Notes under the pieces: generated by a model
The model's input: the letters and a program-made list of their open reading frames with translations, nothing else
Database searches by the model: none
What the model was told of the DNA's origin: nothing
Shown here: one piece after another, positions 5,907-13,605 of the stretch
Position numbering within the stretch: position 1 is the first letter of the stretch
How the letters are laid out: the number at the start of each line of letters is the position of its first letter
DNA from: Pseudomonadota bacterium
GTDB lineage: Bacteria; Pseudomonadota; Alphaproteobacteria; Rhizobiales; Devosiaceae
Assembly (NCBI GenBank): GCA_023431205.1
Contig: JAEYXQ010000131.1
Coordinates: 1-24,720 of the forward strand
Direction of reading: 5' to 3'
Length of the DNA: 24,720 bases
Translations under genes and position numbers: made by a program

Positions 5907-8900
5907 TCACCGCATGGTGAAGCCCCGGGTTGCCGCCGCCAGCAGATCCGGCGGCAGATTCATCAATGATTCCAGTTCAGTCCAGAGGATTGCCGCCGCG
6001 ACCGGCTTGCCGGGGAAGAGCTGACCTGCAACCAACGCATATAATCCCAGCTGGGTCCGATAGTTCCCCGGCACCGCGCCCGCTTCGCCGGGCACCGACG
6101 CGTCGGACTTGTAGTCCATCACCATCACCCCCGACTCGTCAACCACGAGGCGGTCGAAGCGCCCCGCCAGCCGGATCGGCTTGCCGTCGCGTTCCGCCTC
6201 GAGCAGGAACGGCACCTCGGCGCGGCTTCCCGGCCCGAACAGCCGCCGGTGCGCCGGGTTCTCGAGAATGCGGATGGCCCGCTCGCCGATGACCGCGTGA
6301 TGCGCGGCGCTCTCCGGCACCAGGCTCATCAGCGCCCGCGGGATCACCTCGCGCCATTCGGCCGGATCGAACCGCCCGAGATGCTGCAGCAGCGCATGGA
6401 CGGCGATGCCTTCCTTGCGCGCCGTCTCGGCATCGCGCACCCGCTCCGCCGCGGTGTCGAGCGCACCCATCCGCCCACCGGCGCTGCCGCCGCCCGTCGA
6501 TGGCGTCACCATCGGCGCGCGCACCGGCTCCGCCACTGCCGCAAGGCTCAGCGGCTGCCGTTGCGGCGGGGGCGGCTCGGTGGGCCGGCTCACCGGCTGC
6601 GGCGGCGTCCGCTCGGCGGGGTAGATCAGCGCCGTCTCGGCCCCGTCGCCGTCCGTCACCACCTCGCACTCCGGCCGGAGCGCCCGCTCCACCGCATCGT
6701 ACCAGGTGCCCTCGAGCGAGCCCGTCTGGGTCAGCGCCCCGGTGATGTAGAGCTCGTCCTCGGCGCGGGTCATGCCGACATAGAGCTTGCGCCAGTATTC
6801 CTGCAGCAGCGCTGCTTCCACCATGTCGCGAACCGCCTCGCTGTCGGCGACGTGCTGGGCGCGGTTGGCCGCATGGACCAGCAGCGGCCCCGGCTCGGTG
6901 GGCAGCACATAGACGGGCCGGCTGGTCTGGCGCCCCTGCGGCTTCGAGGCTGCATCGGCAAGGATCACGATCGGCGCCTCGAGCCCCTTGGCCCCGTGCA
7001 CCGTCATCACCCGGACGCCGCTGCCCGCCTCGGCCAGTTCGCGCTTGATCGACACCTGCGTCCGCCTCAGCGCCGCCACGAACCCCTGCAGCGACGGCTG
7101 CTCGGTCTGCTCATGCGCCAGCGCCAGCTCCAGCAGTTCGGCGAACACGTCGTCCACCTCTTCACCGAGTCGGGCGTGGAAGCGCCTGAGCCCGCCCTCG
7201 GCATAGAGTACATGGCTCAGGAACTCGAACGGCCGCTCGAAATCGAGTTCGCCCCGCCACCGCCGCAGCCTTGCGTAGGCGTCGGCGCAAGCCGGCACGG
7301 CACAGTCCCTGAGCGCGCGCCACAGCGTGCCCTCGCGCCCCTGCGCCACCTGGTAAAGGTCGTCCTCGCTCACATCGAACAGGGGCGAGCGCAACAGCGC
7401 CGCCAGCTGCAGGTCGTCCGCCGGGTTGAGCAGGACGTCGCACAGCGCCATCAGGTCGAGCACGGCGATATGCGTCGTCACCTCCAGCCGGTCCGCCCCC
7501 GGCGTCGGCAGCCCCTCGCGCCGGAGCGCCCGGATGATCTCCTGGAACACCGCCCCGCGCGACTGCACCAGCACCATCACGTCGTCCGGTCCGATCGGCC
7601 GTCCACGGCCGGCCAGCGGCCGCTTGCTCTTGATCCAGCCCTTGATCTCGCGGGCGATCCGCTCCGCCAGTTGCCGCGGCGCCGTCCGCTCGGCACCCGT
7701 TGCCGGCTCAAGCGGCCACTGCCCGGCGCACACCGCCGGCGGCTGCTGCTGCACCGGCGGCCACAGCGTCACGCTGCCCCCCACCTGCTCGCGCGCCGCC
7801 TCGTGCTGCACCTGTTCGGGTTCGAGCAGCGCCGGCCATACCTCGGGCAGCGCCGCCACCTTGTCGACGGCCGCAAGAATCTCCTTGAGCGTGCGGAAAC
7901 TGGTCCGCAGCGGCACGTCGGCAAAGGCAATACCCACCTGCTTCGCCGCCACCCCGAAGCGTTTTCCGGTGTCGCCGAACAGGGCCGGCTCCGCCCCCTG
8001 GAACGAGTAGATCGACTGCTTCTGGTCGCCCACCGCAAAGAACGAGCGCAGCCGCGACGCCGCCCCGGCATTGTCGATGAACTCTTCCACCACCGCGCGC
8101 ACCACCCGCCACTGCTCGGGATTGGTGTCCTGCCCCTCGTCGACCAGGATATGGTCGATCCCGGCATCGAGCTTGTACTGCACCCAGGCGCCCACCGCCC
8201 GGTCGGCGAAGAGATCCCCCAGCCGCTCCACCAGGTCGTCGAAATCGAGCAGCGAGCGCGCCCGCTTGTGCCGCTCGTAGCGGCTGACGATGGCCGCCAC
8301 TACATTGAGCAGCGCTTCGCTGCGCTCGACCAGTTCCGCCCGCGCCAGCGCCTCGACCAGCCCGATGATCCGCTCCTGCTCCGCCTCGAGCCGCGCGAAC
8401 ACCGCCGGGTATTTCCCTCGCAGCGCCGCCGTGCCGAGCGCCCGCGGCTTGCCCTCGCCCGTGAGGAACGCCGCCCGCAGCAGCCGCGGCGTCGGCCGCT
8501 CCGGATCGAGCCGTGCGAGGAGGTCGGCAAAGCGCCGCCCCTCGGGCTTGCCGTCGCAGAGCGCCACCACCTCGCGAATATCCGCCGCCGTAAGGAGGCT
8601 CGCCTCGGTCATGTCGCGCCGCAGCTGCTCGGCCGAAGCGGTCGCCTCGCCCACGAGCCGCCGCAACCGCCGCTTGCTGCCGGGGACGTCGTCGAGCACC
8701 GACTTCAGCCGCCGCATGTCGCTGAGCGCGAGGTCGACAGCCTCCTCGATCTGGAAATTGCTGAGCCGGTCGAACAGGGTCAGCACCGCCTCGGCCTCGC
8801 CTTCCCCGCGCAGGCCCTCTGCCAGCACCGCCTCGCGGGCGCTGCGCACCAGCCCGGCGCGCTCCTCCTCCTCGATCACGGCGAAGTCGAACGGCACCCC

Positions 8901-9329
8901 CGCTTCGAGCGGAAACCGGTGCAGCACCGATTCGCAGAAGGCGTGGATGGTGACGATCTTGAGCCCGCCCGGCGTTTCCAGCGCCTGCGCGAACAGTGTC
9001 CGCGCCCGCTCCAGCAGCTTCGGTGCTGCCGGGCCCTCGAGCTTGCGCAACTCCTTCAGCAGCTCGGCGTCGGCCATCACCGCCCATTCGGCCAGCCGCT
9101 GCGCCACCCGTCCGCGCATCTCTGCCGCCGCTGCCTTGGTATAGGTGAGGCAGAGAATGCTCTGCGGCTGCGCTCCGCTCAACAGCAGGCGCAACACCCG
9201 CTGGGTCAACACGAACGTCTTGCCCGAGCCGGCATTGGCACCCACCCAGATCGACTGGCTGGGATCGGCCGATTGCGCCTGGAAGCGCTGGGTTGAGAGC
9301 GGGACCGTGAGTTTACCGCGATCGTTCAC
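5907..9329 (-). CDS. addA: Double-strand break repair helicase-nuclease AddA
   Basis: This 1140-residue protein is the UvrD-type helicase and nuclease subunit of AddAB, which resects double-strand breaks for RecA-mediated repair. Visible motifs are: Walker A GANAGSGKT (about 30-38), LCLTYTKAAAAEM (motif Ia), Walker B ILVDEGQDTNPEQW (about 395-408), GDQKQSIYSFQGAEP (about 434-448), VMTVHGAKGLEAP, and motif VI YVGMTRAEDELYITG. The C-terminal PD-(D/E)xK nuclease shows FDRLVVDESGVMVMDYKSD (D about 1072) and the QLGLYAL helix. The start is taken as GTG at 9329, which overlaps the addB stop as GTGA and is preceded by GAGGAG. A GTG at 9365 would add 12 Arg/Gly-rich residues and is less likely. Length and motifs are complete, so it should be active. 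Confidence 0.95.
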   Translation of the reverse strand: MNDRGKLTVPLSTQRFQAQSADPSQSIWVGANAGSGKTFVLTQRVLRLLLSGAQPQSILCLTYTKAAAAEMRGRVAQRLAEWAVMADAELLKELRKLEGPAAPKLLERARTLFAQALETPGGLKIVTIHAFCESVLHRFPLEAGVPFDFAVIEEEERAGLVRSAREAVLAEGLRGEGEAEAVLTLFDRLSNFQIEEAVDLALSDMRRLKSVLDDVPGSKRRLRRLVGEATASAEQLRRDMTEASLLTAADIREVVALCDGKPEGRRFADLLARLDPERPTPRLLRAAFLTGEGKPRALGTAALRGKYPAVFARLEAEQERIIGLVEALARAELVERSEALLNVVAAIVSRYERHKRARSLLDFDDLVERLGDLFADRAVGAWVQYKLDAGIDHILVDEGQDTNPEQWRVVRAVVEEFIDNAGAASRLRSFFAVGDQKQSIYSFQGAEPALFGDTGKRFGVAAKQVGIAFADVPLRTSFRTLKEILAAVDKVAALPEVWPALLEPEQVQHEAAREQVGGSVTLWPPVQQQPPAVCAGQWPLEPATGAERTAPRQLAERIAREIKGWIKSKRPLAGRGRPIGPDDVMVLVQSRGAVFQEIIRALRREGLPTPGADRLEVTTHIAVLDLMALCDVLLNPADDLQLAALLRSPLFDVSEDDLYQVAQGREGTLWRALRDCAVPACADAYARLRRWRGELDFERPFEFLSHVLYAEGGLRRFHARLGEEVDDVFAELLELALAHEQTEQPSLQGFVAALRRTQVSIKRELAEAGSGVRVMTVHGAKGLEAPIVILADAASKPQGRQTSRPVYVLPTEPGPLLVHAANRAQHVADSEAVRDMVEAALLQEYWRKLYVGMTRAEDELYITGALTQTGSLEGTWYDAVERALRPECEVVTDGDGAETALIYPAERTPPQPVSRPTEPPPPQRQPLSLAAVAEPVRAPMVTPSTGGGSAGGRMGALDTAAERVRDAETARKEGIAVHALLQHLGRFDPAEWREVIPRALMSLVPESAAHHAVIGERAIRILENPAHRRLFGPGSRAEVPFLLEAERDGKPIRLAGRFDRLVVDESGVMVMDYKSDASVPGEAGAVPGNYRTQLGLYALVAGQLFPGKPVAAAILWTELESLMNLPPDLLAAATRGFTMR

Positions 9330-12300
9330 CACAGCTCCTCCTCGTCCTCGTCGACCGCGGTCCACTCCTGCATGCGCATCAGGTGGTCATAGGCGCCGGG
9401 GAAGCGCTGGTTCTTTACCGGCAGCAATCGCGCCGGCATCGGCGTGTCACGGAACAGGAAATAGTCGACATGCCCCTGCATGCGCTGCGCCGTCTCGGCC
9501 GCCGCGCTCATCACGTCGTGGCCCTCGGCAAGGCTGAACGGCTTGGGGGAGAAGGCATCGGGCCCAAGCCCGATCTTCACATAGGTCAGCGCGGAACTCG
9601 CTGCCGCCTCCACCCCCTCCATTGCCCCGGCCTCGGCCATGGCCGCTTCCAGCGGCAGTTGCGGCGCTTCGAAGGCCCGCATGGCGCCCGGCGCCGGCAC
9701 CCCGCCTGTCTTGAAGTCCATCAGTTCCAGCGTCCCGTCGGCCAGTTCGTCCACCCGGTCGGCCCGCCCGGTCAGGGTGAAGCCCGAGGGCAGGGACCAT
9801 TCGCCCCGGATCTCGGCATGGCGCTGTTTCACCAGCGGCTCGCGCTCGCTTTCGTAGTCGAGGAACTGCCGCGCCGCCGTCTCGAACCGCCGCAGCCAGA
9901 TGGCCCTGAGCTCGGCGCTCACATGCAGCCGCCCGAACTCCTCCTCGGCGATGTGCATGATCCGCTCCAGCGCGTCGGGCGCGCGCACCTTGTGTCCCTC
10001 GATCACGAAGCGCGACAGGACTTCGTGCACGGTGTTGCCGCGCTCGCGGGCCTCGGCCGTTTCGCCCAGCGGGTCGAGCGGCTTCAGCTTCAGCACACTG
10101 GCCGCATAAATGTCGTAGGGGGAGCGCATCAGCGTCTCGATCGCCGTCACCGACAGCTTGCGCGGCCGCTCCTCCACCGGCGGGTTCGGTGCCGGCCGGC
10201 CCGCCGGCTTCACGTCGGTCACGGCGTCCAGCCGCCTTGCCTGTTCCAGCCACGGTGCCCCCCGGTCGCGCCAGTGCCCGGCCTCGCCCACAAAGGCCTC
10301 GAGCCGCTGCAGCAGCCGCGACGGCTGCGCCGGACCCGACCCCACCCGCTCCGCATAGGCGATGATCACCTCGCGGTTGCCGAGCCCCTGGACGAAATCA
10401 TGCGCAGCCTGCCCCTGCCGCCGCTCCGGCGGTTCGAGCCCGGCGCCGAGCCGCATGCCGCGGCTGAGCCAGGGGCCGGGATCGGCGACTTCGGGCCAGA
10501 TGTCCTCGTTGAGCCCGGTCAGGATCAGCAGGTCCGGGTTCATCAGCCGGGCCTCGAGCCGCCCCCAGATGGCGATGTCCTGCCGACGGTCCTCGGCGGT
10601 GCGGACGTTGAAGCCGCTGGTCAGCTGCGCCAGCACGCCATCGAGGCCGAACGGCACGAAGCGGTGACCTTCGCCGGCGTGGCTGCTCATCTCTGCCGCC
10701 CACCGTCCGAGTTCGTCGCGCCCCGGCAGGTCGGCGCCGTCCGCCACGGCCGCCAGCGCCGTGCACAGGCAGTGCGCGAGGTCGCTCGCGGCGATCGAAG
10801 ATTGTCCCATCAGCGTCGCCAATGGCGAGATCGCCGCCTCGATCCGCCCGAACAGGTCCTCCAGCGGCTCGCGGTGGAAGTCCCGGAGCCTCCTGGCCGG
10901 ATAGCGCGTGGTGCCGTCGAGATTGTCGGCGAGGAGCTGCCGCAGGCCATCGAGCCCCGGCGCCGCCCGCTGCCCGCGCAGCAGGCCGAGTTCGATGTCG
11001 TCCGCCAGCCGCCGCACCGCGGCACGCTCGAGCCCGAAGGTCGCAGCCCGGTTGCGCAACAGCGCCATGATGTCGACCGCGGCGCACCCGCCTGCCGCCA
11101 CCGCCAGGATCTGCCGCAACAGCCGCCCGGCGGCCGCCTGGAACAGCGGCGTGCCGGCAGAGTCGTCGACATGGATGCTGAAGCGCTTGAGGTCGGCCGC
11201 GATCCGCCGCGCCAGGTTTCGGTCCGGCGACACGATGCCCACCGTCCGCTTGTCGGCCAGCGCCGCCCGGGCAGCGAGGGCAATGGCGCGCGCCTCCTCG
11301 TCCTCGTTGCGAGCCCTGATCACGGCGATCCCCGCCGTCGCCATGCCGATTTCCATCGGCGTCAGCCGCAGCTTCCGTTCCGGCCAGCGGGCGGTATCCT
11401 TGGCAAGGTTCAGCGCCGTGTTGACCAGCCTCGTCCGTGTGTCGTCCCCTCTAGCCAGTTCCGTCACCGACGAGACCGTGGTGCCGAGCCGCCGCAGGAG
11501 GCTCGCAAGGCCATATTGCGGGTGCCCGTGCGGCTGGTTGGCGGCATTCAGCAGGTCTTCGTGCTCCGCCGCGCCCATGGTGGTGTCGAGCCCCGGCAGC
11601 ACCACCGCCCCGCGCGGCAGCCCGGCGATAGCGCCCAGCAGGCGGGCCGTCGAGGGAATGGAGCCGGTCGAACCGGCCGCGATCACTGGCTTGTCGCCGA
11701 ACAGCCAGGCCGCCGCTCCGGCCTGCCGCTCGAGCCGCTGGTTGCGGAGCCAGGCCGCATCGGCGCGGCCCACTTCCTCGAGGTGCTGCGGCCAGTAGGT
11801 GAGGGCGATGTCGAGAAAGGCCAGCGTCTGCTGCCAGTATTCGCCGAGGTCGGCGCTCCGTTCCGCCGCGACGGCGCGGATGTCGGTTGCGGTGCGCTCC
11901 TCGGTGATCAGATCGTCGATCAGTTCGCCAAGCGAGTCGGCCATCGCCAGGATCTCGGCCGGCGTCGGCGGGCTCGAAAAGGCCTGTTGGCCGGCGCCGG
12001 AGGCGGCCCATCCGGCCACCAGCCGGCTCATCACCAGCCTCCGCTCCAGCGCCGATGCCGGCTGTGGCAGGGCAGGGGCGTCGAAGGGCGGCAGGAACGG
12101 CTCCTCGTCCTCCACTTCGCCGCCCAGCGTGCGGAGGTCCGGCAACAGGTGGTGGCCACGGCGTGCGAACTCGTCCGCCAGCGCCAGCCGTGCGCGTCGG
12201 GTCGGCAGGATGATGGTGACGTCAGCGAGCCAGAACGGCCCCTCCTGCGGCCAGCCGTGGAGCAGCGTGCTGTCGAGCACGCGTTCCGCCAGCGTCGGAA

Positions 12301-12337
12301 TAAACGGGGCATGCGGCGCAATCGAATAAAGCCTCAT
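9326..12337 (-). CDS. addB: Double-strand break repair protein AddB
   Basis: This 1003-residue alphaproteobacterial AddB is the partner of AddA. The N-terminal half is an inactivated helicase-like region (MRLYSIAPHAPFIPTLAERV, then TIILPTRRARLALADEFARR). The middle carries LILTGLNEDIWPE. The C-terminal nuclease domain has GRADRVDELADGTLELMDFKTG (D about 874) and a following QLPLEAAMA helix. The four-cysteine iron-sulfur staple of Firmicutes AddB is not evident, as expected for the alphaproteobacterial branch. ATG at 12337 overlaps the murU stop as ATGA; an upstream in-frame start at 12391 lies inside murU and is rejected. The 4-bp overlap at the other end with addA implies tight translational coupling of the two subunits. 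Confidence 0.94.
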   Translation of the reverse strand: MRLYSIAPHAPFIPTLAERVLDSTLLHGWPQEGPFWLADVTIILPTRRARLALADEFARRGHHLLPDLRTLGGEVEDEEPFLPPFDAPALPQPASALERRLVMSRLVAGWAASGAGQQAFSSPPTPAEILAMADSLGELIDDLITEERTATDIRAVAAERSADLGEYWQQTLAFLDIALTYWPQHLEEVGRADAAWLRNQRLERQAGAAAWLFGDKPVIAAGSTGSIPSTARLLGAIAGLPRGAVVLPGLDTTMGAAEHEDLLNAANQPHGHPQYGLASLLRRLGTTVSSVTELARGDDTRTRLVNTALNLAKDTARWPERKLRLTPMEIGMATAGIAVIRARNEDEEARAIALAARAALADKRTVGIVSPDRNLARRIAADLKRFSIHVDDSAGTPLFQAAAGRLLRQILAVAAGGCAAVDIMALLRNRAATFGLERAAVRRLADDIELGLLRGQRAAPGLDGLRQLLADNLDGTTRYPARRLRDFHREPLEDLFGRIEAAISPLATLMGQSSIAASDLAHCLCTALAAVADGADLPGRDELGRWAAEMSSHAGEGHRFVPFGLDGVLAQLTSGFNVRTAEDRRQDIAIWGRLEARLMNPDLLILTGLNEDIWPEVADPGPWLSRGMRLGAGLEPPERRQGQAAHDFVQGLGNREVIIAYAERVGSGPAQPSRLLQRLEAFVGEAGHWRDRGAPWLEQARRLDAVTDVKPAGRPAPNPPVEERPRKLSVTAIETLMRSPYDIYAASVLKLKPLDPLGETAEARERGNTVHEVLSRFVIEGHKVRAPDALERIMHIAEEEFGRLHVSAELRAIWLRRFETAARQFLDYESEREPLVKQRHAEIRGEWSLPSGFTLTGRADRVDELADGTLELMDFKTGGVPAPGAMRAFEAPQLPLEAAMAEAGAMEGVEAAASSALTYVKIGLGPDAFSPKPFSLAEGHDVMSAAAETAQRMQGHVDYFLFRDTPMPARLLPVKNQRFPGAYDHLMRMQEWTAVDEDEEELW

Positions 12338-13026
12338 GCGAGGCGCCGCTCCGCTTCGGCCAGCGCCTCGGGGTCCCCGACATGGAACCACTCGGCATCC
12401 AGCACCACGCCCATCAGCCGCTCGTGTTCAAGCGTCTGCTCGAACAACCGGTTCAGCGAGAAAGGCCCGTCCGGCGTGTCGTCGAACAGCCACCGGCTGA
12501 TCAGCGCCACGCCGGCATAGATCACCGGTGCGCCGTAATCGAGAGTGATGTGCCCGTCCGGCGCCAGGCAAAAATCGTGGCTGCGGTGAAAGCCGGTGGC
12601 ATTGCGCGGATGCACGCACAAGAGCACGATATCGGCCTCGCCACGCTCGTGCAGCGCCACCATCCGCCCCAGCGGCTGGTCCGCCCCGCGGGGCCAGAAG
12701 GCATCGGTGTTCATCACGAAGAACGGGTCGCTCGCCAGCATCGGCAGCGCCCGCTTCACCCCGCCCCCGGTGCCCAGCAGCACCTCCTCGCGGCTGACCT
12801 TGAGAAGCCCGCCGAAATGGGCCAGCACCTGGTCGGCACGGTAATGGGCATTGGCCACGAACCGCCGCGCCCCTTCGGCCCGCGCATTGGCAATGATCCG
12901 TTCGATCAGCGGAATGCCCGCCACCGGCACCAGCGGCTTGGGCAGCTCATCCGTAATCGGCCGCATCCGCGTCCCCAGCCCCGCGGCCAGCAACATCACA
13001 TCGGGGAATCGCGGATCGTCGGTCAT
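12334..13026 (-). CDS. murU: Sugar-1-phosphate nucleotidyltransferase, MurU type
   Basis: This 230-residue nucleotidyltransferase has the signature LLAAGLGTRMRPITDELPKP (12-31), LVPVAG, the GTGGGVKRALP block and the metal-binding NTDAFW. Length and sequence fit MurU, which makes UDP-MurNAc from MurNAc-1-phosphate and UTP in the cell-wall recycling bypass that avoids de novo MurA. In many alphaproteobacteria the order is tsaE-amgK-murU-addB-addA-trxA. Here murU is the first gene visible and neither amgK nor tsaE lies upstream, so its kinase partner must be elsewhere or lost. The start at 13026 has only a weak GGGG; M11 is too close to the nucleotide loop to be the start. The specificity (MurU rather than a mannose- or hexose-1-phosphate enzyme) rests on context. 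Confidence 0.85.
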   Translation of the reverse strand: MTDDPRFPDVMLLAAGLGTRMRPITDELPKPLVPVAGIPLIERIIANARAEGARRFVANAHYRADQVLAHFGGLLKVSREEVLLGTGGGVKRALPMLASDPFFVMNTDAFWPRGADQPLGRMVALHERGEADIVLLCVHPRNATGFHRSHDFCLAPDGHITLDYGAPVIYAGVALISRWLFDDTPDGPFSLNRLFEQTLEHERLMGVVLDAEWFHVGDPEALAEAERRLA

Positions 13027-13080
13027 GCCCCGATTTGAGTGGTGCCGGGGGAAGATGTCCAGCCCTACCAGTACCTCTCT

Positions 13081-13112
13081 TAGACCTCATGGTGAGCTTG
13101 TCGAACCACGAG
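13081..13112 (+). repeat. REP-like hairpin, GGT/ACC variant, right edge truncated
   Basis: tagacctcatggt ... accacgag is the forward copy of the dispersed hairpin. After the right arm it stops at gag and runs directly into the separate GC-rich repeat at 13105-13147, so the two repeat types are fused. It lies 55 bp upstream of murU. Confidence 0.85.
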
Positions 13113-13147
13113 AGCCTGCCCCCGCGAAAGCGGGGGTCGCGGCCCCG
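13105..13147 (+). repeat. Left copy of a ~41-bp direct repeat flanking the GIY-YIG unit
   Basis: accacgagagcctgccccc ... gcgggggtcgcggccccg contains the palindrome cccccgc-gaaa-gcggggg. A near-identical direct copy lies at 13559-13599, with one G and one base of each stem arm changed. The copies bracket the nuclease unit. Confidence 0.75.
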
Positions 13148-13184
13148 ATAGCGCCGCCCAAAGCCTCCCCTTGCACCGACCCCA

Positions 13185-13227
13185 CGTAGACCTCATCCTG
13201 AGCCTGTCGAAGGACGAGGTCGCGGCC
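13185..13227 (+). repeat. Left 43-bp terminal inverted repeat of GIY-YIG unit
   Basis: This is a CCT/AGG-variant hairpin (13187-13221) extended by gcggcc. It supplies the only purine-rich stretch before the nuclease start codon (aaggacgagg, 11 nt upstream of ATG 13231), so the repeat may serve as the ribosome binding site. Confidence 0.85.
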
Positions 13228-13230
13228 ACG

Positions 13231-13536
13231 ATGTCCTACACCATCTACATTCTCGAATGCGCCGACGGCTCCTACTACACCGGCATCACCCGCCGCCCGG
13301 TAGAAGAGCGCGTGTGGGAGCACAATGCCGGCGTGGTGGAGGGCTACACCCATTCCCGCCGGCCGGTTGTCCTGCGCTGCGTCGAAGAGTTCGAGAGCAT
13401 CAATCAGGCGATCGACCGCGAGCGGCAGATCAAAGGTTGGTCTCGCCGCAAAAAGCAAGCGCTTATCGGCGGTCGCTATGAAGAGCTGCCGGAGCTATCG
13501 CGGCCGCGACCTCGTCCTTCGACAAGCTCAGGATGA
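13231..13536 (+). CDS. Single-domain GIY-YIG endonuclease
   Basis: This 101-residue protein of the UPF0213/URI-like GIY-YIG group is a single nuclease domain with no added DNA-binding domain. Motifs are YTIYILE (3-9, the GIY strand), YYTGIT (15-20, the YIG strand), R27 in the first helix, WEHNAG (29-34), and the catalytic glutamate E64 in DRERQIKGW followed by KKQALI. These residues look complete for metal-dependent single-strand or branched-DNA cleavage. The body ends near residue 90. The last residues, RPRPRPSTSSG, are translated from the right-hand inverted repeat, which also holds the TGA stop. The start at 13231 is preferred because upstream in-frame codons lie in the left repeat. Close homologues are usually of unknown function. 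The flanking repeats suggest a role in repeat mobility, by analogy with RAYT transposases. Confidence 0.88.
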   Translation: MSYTIYILECADGSYYTGITRRPVEERVWEHNAGVVEGYTHSRRPVVLRCVEEFESINQAIDRERQIKGWSRRKKQALIGGRYEELPELSRPRPRPSTSSG

Positions 13537-13544
13537 GGTCTACG
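13502..13544 (-). repeat. Right 43-bp terminal inverted repeat of GIY-YIG unit
   Basis: This is the reverse complement of 13185-13227 with one mismatch, in the loop (T for C). It contains the last codons and the stop (13534-13536) of the nuclease gene. Confidence 0.85.
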
Positions 13545-13558
13545 GAAAGTCTGCGTCG

Positions 13559-13599
13559 ACCACAGAGCCTGCCCCCGCGAAGCGGGGTCGCGGCCACCG
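13559..13599 (+). repeat. Right copy of the ~41-bp direct repeat flanking the GIY-YIG unit
   Basis: accacagagcctgccccc ... gcggggtcgcggccaccg is the direct counterpart of 13105-13147. It ends 7 bp before the galM stop codon, so it fills the whole 3' flank of galM. Confidence 0.75.
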
Positions 13600-13605
13600 A
13601 ATCCC

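Larger units (their letters stand above)
13185..13544 (+). mobile_element. 360-bp GIY-YIG unit bounded by 43-bp inverted repeats (putative mobile element)
   Basis: The left end (13185-13227) and right end (13502-13544) are inverted copies that match at 42 of 43 bases. Each contains one full dispersed hairpin plus a shared gcggcc inner edge. The only gene inside is a 101-codon GIY-YIG endonuclease. Its ATG is 3 bp inside the left end and its stop codon lies within the right end. No target-site duplication is evident just outside (left flank ...gacccca, right flank gaaagt...). The structure is what a minimal self-propagating repeat unit would look like: hairpin ends plus a nuclease. That it moves is inference from layout and from the nuclease-free copies in the window. 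Confidence 0.5.

Noticed and set aside
6249..9296. A 1015-codon open frame on the plus strand, antisense to addA
   Set aside because: It is Arg/His/Pro/Leu-rich, has no recognisable domain or RBS, and mirrors the addA reading frame. Long antisense frames are expected in GC-rich DNA.
9383..12520. A 1045-codon open frame on the plus strand, antisense to addB and the end of murU
   Set aside because: Same low-complexity composition as other GC-rich shadows; addB has complete domain motifs on the other strand.
13180..13550. Target-site duplication around the GIY-YIG unit
   Set aside because: The bases outside the 43-bp ends do not match; none could be assigned.
2903..13599. CRISPR array
   Set aside because: The repeats are dispersed, in both orientations, with no regular spacers and no cas genes.
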